Positions 58,692 through 64,000 of a stretch of 64,000 nt of DNA are shown here, in pieces. The DNA is from Liolophura sinensis. Taxonomy: Eukaryota > Mollusca > Polyplacophora > Chitonida > Chitonidae. The notes below the pieces were generated by a model. It did not search any database and had not been told where the DNA came from. It was given only the letters and a program-made list of their open reading frames with translations. The translations under genes and the position numbers were made by a program. Position 1 is the first letter of the stretch, and every line of letters starts with the position of its first letter. The stretch is from positions 1 through 64,000 of the forward strand of contig NW_027017964.1 of the NCBI RefSeq assembly GCF_032854445.1, written 5' to 3'.

Positions 58692-60691
58692 TCACATTAT
58701 GACACATGATTCCTCATCCCAATCATCATTCTGACCACCACTGTCATCATACATGTAATTATCCTCATCATCATCATACATGTAATTATCCTCATCATCA
58801 TAATACATGTAATGATCATCCTCACTATGCCAATAATCATCCTCACCATCACCATCTTCATAATCATTCACATTCTCACCAACATCACTGTCATCATAAT
58901 TATCCTCATCATCATCATACATGTAATGATCATCCTCACTATGCCAATAATCATCCTCACTATCACTATCTTCATAATCATTCACATTCTCACCAACATC
59001 ACTGTCATCATAATAATAGAAGCGGATGTCATCAGCGTGATCATAATTTCCTTTATAATGATCATAATCACCGTTCTGCGCATCATAACTTTCATTGCCA
59101 CGACCATAATGACAATGTTCGCCATACCTCCCGTCATCGTCTTCAGCATCAACATCATAATAGCCATAAACATCATAATGATTAATATCACCATCATCAT
59201 CATCATCATCGCTATTACCAACATTATCTTCACAAACAAAGTAATAGTGATAATAATAATCATCATCATCGATAATGATATCACTATCCTTATCAATATC
59301 GCCATCATCTAAATAATTTACTGCACCATAATAATGATCATTATCGCCATCATCATCAGGAGCAGCACAATTATAGTCATCATTCAGAACAGCATTATGG
59401 TTATTGTCGACGGTATCACGTTCTATATTAGCTCGAGGGGATGTTGAGACAGGCAGGTGACTGTCTGTAACAGACAGACATGATCCATTGATATCAACAG
59501 CTTCCTCGGCAGAACTCTTTGTGTTTGTAAGCCGCACACTGGTGTCGATTTTGGGAATATTCCTGAATACAGTGCTAGGATCGTCTGTATTTGGTAACCT
59601 CAAATTAATGACTCCTGTTCTAACATGTCCTCGATTTCTGTGAAAAATGGATGAGTTTTCGTCAGCGTTCTTAATTCCACCATTTTCTACTCTTCCCCAG
59701 TCTACACGAAATCTCTGGAGCTCAACAGCAGGACCTTTCTCTGTCTGAAATTTCTTCTCATCCTCCACTGGTGGAGTTGCTGATTGTGCTGTTTCGCGGC
59801 TTGTACTTCCACGCGAGGCTGCCTCGCGGCTTGTACTTCCACACGGGGCTGCCTCGTGGCTTGTATTTCCACACGAGGCTGTTTGGCGGCTTGTACTTCC
59901 AAACGGGGCTTTTTCGCGGCTTGTACTTCCACACGAAGCCCTCTCGCAGCTTGTACTTTCACACCAGGCTGTCTCGGGGCTTATACTTCCACACGAGGCT
60001 GCCTCGCGGATTGTATTTCCACACGAGGCTGTTTGGCGGCTTGTACTTCCAAACGGGGCTGCCTCGCAGCTTGTACTTTCACACCTGGATGCCTCGAGGC
60101 TTGTACCTTCACATAACGCTGCCTCGCGGTTTGTACTTCTACGCGAGGCTGTTTCGCGGCTTGTACTTCCACACGAGGCTGTCTCGGAGCTTGTACTTCC
60201 ACGCGAGGCTGTCTCGGGACTTGTACTTCCACACGAGGCTGTTTCGCGGCCTGTACTTCCACACGGGGCTGTCTCGCGGCTTGTACTTCCACGCGAGGCT
60301 GCCTCGCGGCTTGTACTTCCACACAAGGCTGCCTCGCGGCTTGTACTTCCACACGAGGCTGCCTTGCGGCTTGTATTTCCACACGAGGCTGCCTCGCGGC
60401 TTGCACTTCCACACGAGGCTGTTTCACGGCTTGTACTTCCAAACGGGGCTCTTTCGCGGCTTGTACTTCCACACGAGGCTGTCTCGCAGCTTATGCTTCC
60501 ATACGAGGCTGTCTCGCAGCTTATATTTCCATATGAGACTGCCTCACGGTTTGTACTTGCACACGAGGCTGAAAGGTCTTCTCTGAACATTCCTGCTTCC
60601 AAGGAGGGGTCTTTCACTTCGTGACCTTGAGTCTCAGTTTCTGGTTGGACACCGGGCCGCTCTGCCGACAGATGTCCATCAACAGCTCGCG
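58692..60691 (-). CDS. Gene D terminal exon, repeat-rich paralog of gene B tail
   Basis: 2,000 nt from a phase-1 acceptor ('gattcacctttcag') to TGA at 58,692, about 666 codons. An alternative is an ATG at 60,719 or a phase-0 acceptor ending at 60,729. I prefer the phase-1 site because all family junctions are phase 1. Order: 'VQPETETQGHEVKDPSLEAG' and FREDLSASC, matching the gene B modules; about 26 ten-residue repeats of the CGSTSRETAS type; 'VEDEKKFQTEKGPAVELQRF', matching gene B; a mixed region; then a Asp/Tyr/His/Glu-rich tail with a 38-residue duplication (DSDVGENVNDYED, DDYWHSEDDHYM). No membrane span. Upstream exons, including any CARD, would lie beyond 61 kb or off the window. Confidence 0.75.
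59790..60585 (-). repeat. 30-bp coding minisatellite of gene D
   Basis: About 26 units of 30 bp ('gaggctgcctcgcggcttgt' plus 'acttccacac' on the plus strand). Each encodes ten residues on the minus strand with conserved G-S-T-S-R/C-E-A/T. All six frames are largely open because of the period; the minus frame is chosen since it joins the flanking family modules. Confidence 0.92.
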
Positions 60692-60734
60692 CTGAAAGGT
60701 GAATCCTGGCATGTTCCATGACCGTGATCTGCAA

Positions 60735-61159
60735 ATGATTTGTGATGGAGAATTTCTTAACAATTTTTTCACCATGTTTTTAATTTTGCAATTTCTTGCA
60801 GTTATGTTAGCTTAAAGAAAGTGTTTATTTACTGATGATTTGGCCGACTTTTTTAAATTTTGAAAAGTAATACCTGTGACTTTTCTTTCTATTTAAATTC
60901 TGTTTCTTGGGAAGCTATTCGAGCAGCCATTTGTGTCAGTGAAGACTCGTTTTCAACAAACATCGAGCAATATATTCTTTTCTTTCTTAAAATTATATCC
61001 ACATGGAACTATCTGTTCCATTAATGCAGAAAGTCGTTATTTTTGGGCAATGTCTTGTGTCAAGGAGATGAAAATGTGATCGAGGCTAGAGAAGGTGGAA
61101 ATGGAAAATATTCCCGGGATTGTAGCTGAGAGTCAAAGTCAATCGTATTCTAGGTCTCC
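60735..61159. other. Probable intron upstream of the gene D exon
   Basis: AT-rich sequence with a pyrimidine-rich tract on the minus strand. No exon found. Confidence 0.4.
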
Positions 61160-61350
61160 TTTGGAATGAATGAATGAATGATTATAGCTTAACATTTAAG
61201 CCGCAATATTTCAGCCATAATGTGGCAAGAATATGTTCAAATCAGGGGGCAGTGAGTGGATTTTGATCTTACGCTGAAAACATCCGAAAAGAAACAAAAA
61301 GACAGACATGTTCAAAACCAGTTAAAGAGAACTAACTTTAGTTAACACTC
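61160..61350 (+). repeat. Dispersed repeat, copy 1
   Basis: 'gaatgaatgaatgattatag' through 'caatatttcagccataatgt' to 'gaactaactttagttaacac'. It matches 62,813-63,000 at clear but moderate similarity. Probably an old SINE-like element. Confidence 0.7.
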
Positions 61351-61562
61351 ATCTCATCTGGATAAAGCTTCAGTTACTACATGGTACATATCGCTAGTAC
61401 TACATCTCTTAGAATGTACATATAAAACAGGAGTATTTTTGTCTGCTTACAAAAAGAGTTGAATTTCTGGAAAGTATTAAATGTCAGCCTACAAATCTGG
61501 TCATTTGTATAAGAGATACATGTAGTTGTACCTCAAACACCCAACCGAGCTTATATTACCGT

Positions 61563-61625
61563 CCGCGCTGGCGCAGCGTAATGACCCAGGAACCTCTCAC
61601 CAATGTGGCTGCTGTGAGTTCAGGT
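61563..61625 (+). mobile_element. SINE head fragment
   Basis: 'cgcgctggcgcagcgtaatg' then 'acccaggaacctctcaccaa' and the box B-like 'ctgctgtgagttcagg', with no body. Confidence 0.8.
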
Positions 61626-61854
61626 CATTCTGCTACTAACTTAAGCAATTGACGGCATATCGGAAGTGTTGTCACCAAATTACCAAGCCAAGCTTAAATT
61701 CCTGCCAGATATCTAATTTAGTGTGTAATGTAGATATGACACTGCTACACGTTCTGCTTGAAACAATTTGAAAATACGTAGGCGATATGTTAAAGATAAC
61801 TCTTATAATCTGATCAGAATTAAGAACCGCCTTTACCAAAACGTGCTCACAGCG

Positions 61855-62480
61855 TATGGAACTCCTTGTCAACGGCAGTAATCACGGATCCTCGCACAAA
61901 ATTGCAGTATGGATCTCCTAGCCAGAGATGGTATTCACGCATCCATGCACTAAACTGCTGTTTGGAACTCCTTGTCAGAGGTTGTTATCACGGATGCACG
62001 CACTAAACTGTTTGAATCTCCTTGTCAGCGGCGGTAATCACTGATCCACCCACTAAACTGTTGAATGGAACTACTTGTCAGAAGCGGTAATCGCGGATCC
62101 ACGCGCTAAACAGCTGTATGGAACTCCTTGTCAGAGGTCGTAATCACGGATCCACGCACTACACTGTATGGAACTCCTTGTCAGAGGTCGTAATCACGGA
62201 TCCACGCACTAAACTGTTGTATAGAACTTCTTGTCAGAAGCGGTAATCGCGGATCACTAAACTGCTGAATGAAACTCCTTGTCAGAGGTCGTAATCACGG
62301 ATCCACGCACTGCACTGTATGGAATTCCTTGCCAGAGGTCGTACTCCTGGATCCACGCACTAAACTGCTGTACACAACTCCTTGTCCGACGCGGTAATCG
62401 CGGATCCGCGCTCTAAACTGTTGTATAGAACTCCTTGCCAGAGATCGTAAATCACAGATCCACGCACTAAACTGCTGTAA
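61855..62480. repeat. 53-bp minisatellite
   Basis: About 11-12 imperfect units with 'ggaactccttgtcagaggtc', 'gtaatcacggatccacgcac' and 'taaactgctgtat'. Units vary from about 45 to 60 bp. Confidence 0.93.
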
Positions 62481-62676
62481 AACAAGGTTAGACAAGCATT
62501 TATCATTGTATAGATTTTCACCGGTACAAGTCCACAACATGTTCAATACCATCTCTCAAATGAAGTGTAATTTTGTCTGCATCGCCCTGCAATAGGCCAT
62601 AAGTCTATAAAACAGTATGCACCTGTATATTTGTAGCCTACATATGTGTGTTTGAGTGAGTATACTATGTATGGAA

Positions 62677-62808
62677 GTATTTATTTATTTATTTCACTGA
62701 CGTTTTACGCAGTACTCAAGAATATTTCACATGTACCACAGCGGCCAGAATTATTGTGGGAGGAGCCGGGCAGAGAACAGGGGAAACAGACGACCATCCA
62801 CAGGTTAG
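62677..62808 (-). mobile_element. SINE fragment without head
   Basis: The minus strand has 'aacctgtggatggtcgtctg', 'cccacaataattctggccgc' and 'gaaatattcttgagtactgc', with an AAATAAAT tail. Confidence 0.85.
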
Positions 62809-62812
62809 TATA

Positions 62813-63000
62813 GAATGGATGAATGAATGATTATTATGAATTGCCACATTGGCTATATTTCAGTCATATCATGCCAAGAACATGTTAAAAAAACAGGAGG
62901 CAGTAAATAGGTTTCGATATAATGAACATCAAAAATAAAAATAAAAACTAACATGTTTAAAACCTACTGAAAAGAACTAAACCTTAGTTAATACTCGAAA
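62813..63000 (+). repeat. Dispersed repeat, copy 2
   Basis: 'gaatggatgaatgaatgatt' through 'atatttcagtcatatcatgc' to 'gaactaaaccttagttaata', the partner of 61,160-61,350. Confidence 0.7.
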
Positions 63001-64000
63001 ACCAAAACATGCATTATAATCTATAATATAGACAATCGTGAATGTGTATTTATAATTTGTATCTGTGTCTGATATAAAAGAACTATATTTTAGGACATAA
63101 TCGGGAGCAATGGTGTCAGATAAATCAAATATAGTGTTAACTAGTACTCAGTGCAGCATCAAACATATCTTAGTTGACTGTGTAGGCTTTGCTCATAGAT
63201 TCGGCAAAGATTCTACACAGTCCAGTCAACCAGGATATGTTTGGTACTGTATTGAGCATCACACCCAACATACTCGGGGGCACTGCTCCCGTCAAGTCTA
63301 ATCAGGTTAGTACGGCTGCATATATGTTCATATATGTGCGTGTGAGTAAACCTAGAGATGTGGGTAGGTAAAGAGGAGCACGTCAACAACATCATCATGA
63401 CGGGCACTCCACCATTATAGAGGTATTGTTATAGACACCGTTACGGACCAGTAGATATAAAATCACATAGCTAGGTATAAAATTTCACATATGTGATATT
63501 CGACGACGTTTCGTTTACTATAAACACAGCTGTCTTATTTATAGGCAAAATTAGAGACCAGACTCTTGCGAAATAAACTGCATAGCTCCACTATTTTATG
63601 CCTTTCTTTAAACCTATATGTTTACACACACCGTGTAAACATACTACGAAGACATGCATAAACCTGTAGCCGAATGGGCCTTTAATGCTTCTCAACAGTA
63701 GGGAAAGTAAATAAGCTTATAAAATAAAACCTTTCTAGGGGAGCAGATTCAGCTAAGGCTGAGACCAGATACCAGAGCCCAGTCTCACGAAACTCCCAAA
63801 GCCTTTGCTTAAGCAACATAGTACTATAATTATGTAGTGTTTGGCTTACGTTCTTTCGAGAATAACTCCTTGTAGGACTATAGCAAAAAAACTACTCACC
63901 TAAGCAATTTACGGATATTAAGTATGTTCAACCCTCATGTTATCAATGCAGTATAAATTCACATCAAAAAAGTACAAACTTACCGATCACTTCGAAGTCA
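63001..64000. other. Unique DNA, no gene recognised
   Basis: Short open frames only. The stretch 63,080-63,120 ('agaactatattttaggacat') weakly resembles the 5' flank of genes A and B near 54,145-54,180, which might mark an older copy of that flank. Confidence 0.4.

Noticed and set aside
59771-60586. 271-codon plus-strand frame (GLYFHTRLPR repeat)
   Set aside because: Opposite strand of the gene D ten-residue repeat. It has no connection to any family module.

Overview
The window looks like nuclear DNA of an invertebrate animal, most likely a mollusc or another lophotrochozoan. The grounds are small exons bounded by GT-AG splice sites, long satellite and minisatellite arrays, and many copies of a tRNA-headed SINE with AAATAAAT tails, a type I know from mollusc genomes. 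No bacterial or viral gene is visible. The species cannot be named from the sequence alone.

Most long open frames here are artefacts of tandem repeats. The real coding signal is a family of tandemly duplicated, multi-exon genes on the minus strand. Gene B can be followed from 50,155 down to 35,143. It has a CARD exon (49,723-50,155), five small internal exons (48,152-48,292; 45,275-45,415; 43,033-43,185; 40,945-41,088; 37,601-37,753), each with intron phase 1 on both sides, and a long terminal exon (37,070-35,143) ending in an acidic Gly-Ala-Gln-Gly-Asp tail. Joined, these make one uninterrupted frame of 1,030 codons plus a stop. Gene A (21,533 down to 9,623) is its near-identical neighbour. 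It keeps the CARD exon and the same small exons, has one of them twice, and runs off the left edge. A third CARD exon (C, 26,772-27,189) lies upstream of gene A. A paralogous terminal exon (gene D, 58,692-60,691) with different low-complexity expansions lies at the right.

Layout: 1-9,388, a 40-bp satellite. 9,389-25,785, segmental-duplication copy A, with gene A, an orientation-switching 32-bp array, MITE-like elements, an internal 2.5-kb tandem duplication and an 80-bp array. 25,786-34,365, single-copy DNA with CARD exon C, SINEs, a homogeneous 58-bp array and a degraded Penelope-like fragment. 34,490-37,753, the last two exons of gene B. 38,402-40,712, the satellite again. 40,713-54,197, duplication copy B with the rest of gene B. 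54,198-58,220, SINEs and a 30-bp array. 58,692-60,691, gene D. 60,735-64,000, dispersed repeats and a 53-bp array.

Function is inferred only from the domain. CARDs are death-fold adaptor domains in apoptosis and innate immune signalling, so these genes probably encode CARD adaptors or receptors with long disordered, acidic, repeat-built tails. The strongest unexpected signal is that the CARD exons of genes A and B differ at 19 positions within 250 bp, changing 15 residues, while the DNA immediately around them is almost identical.
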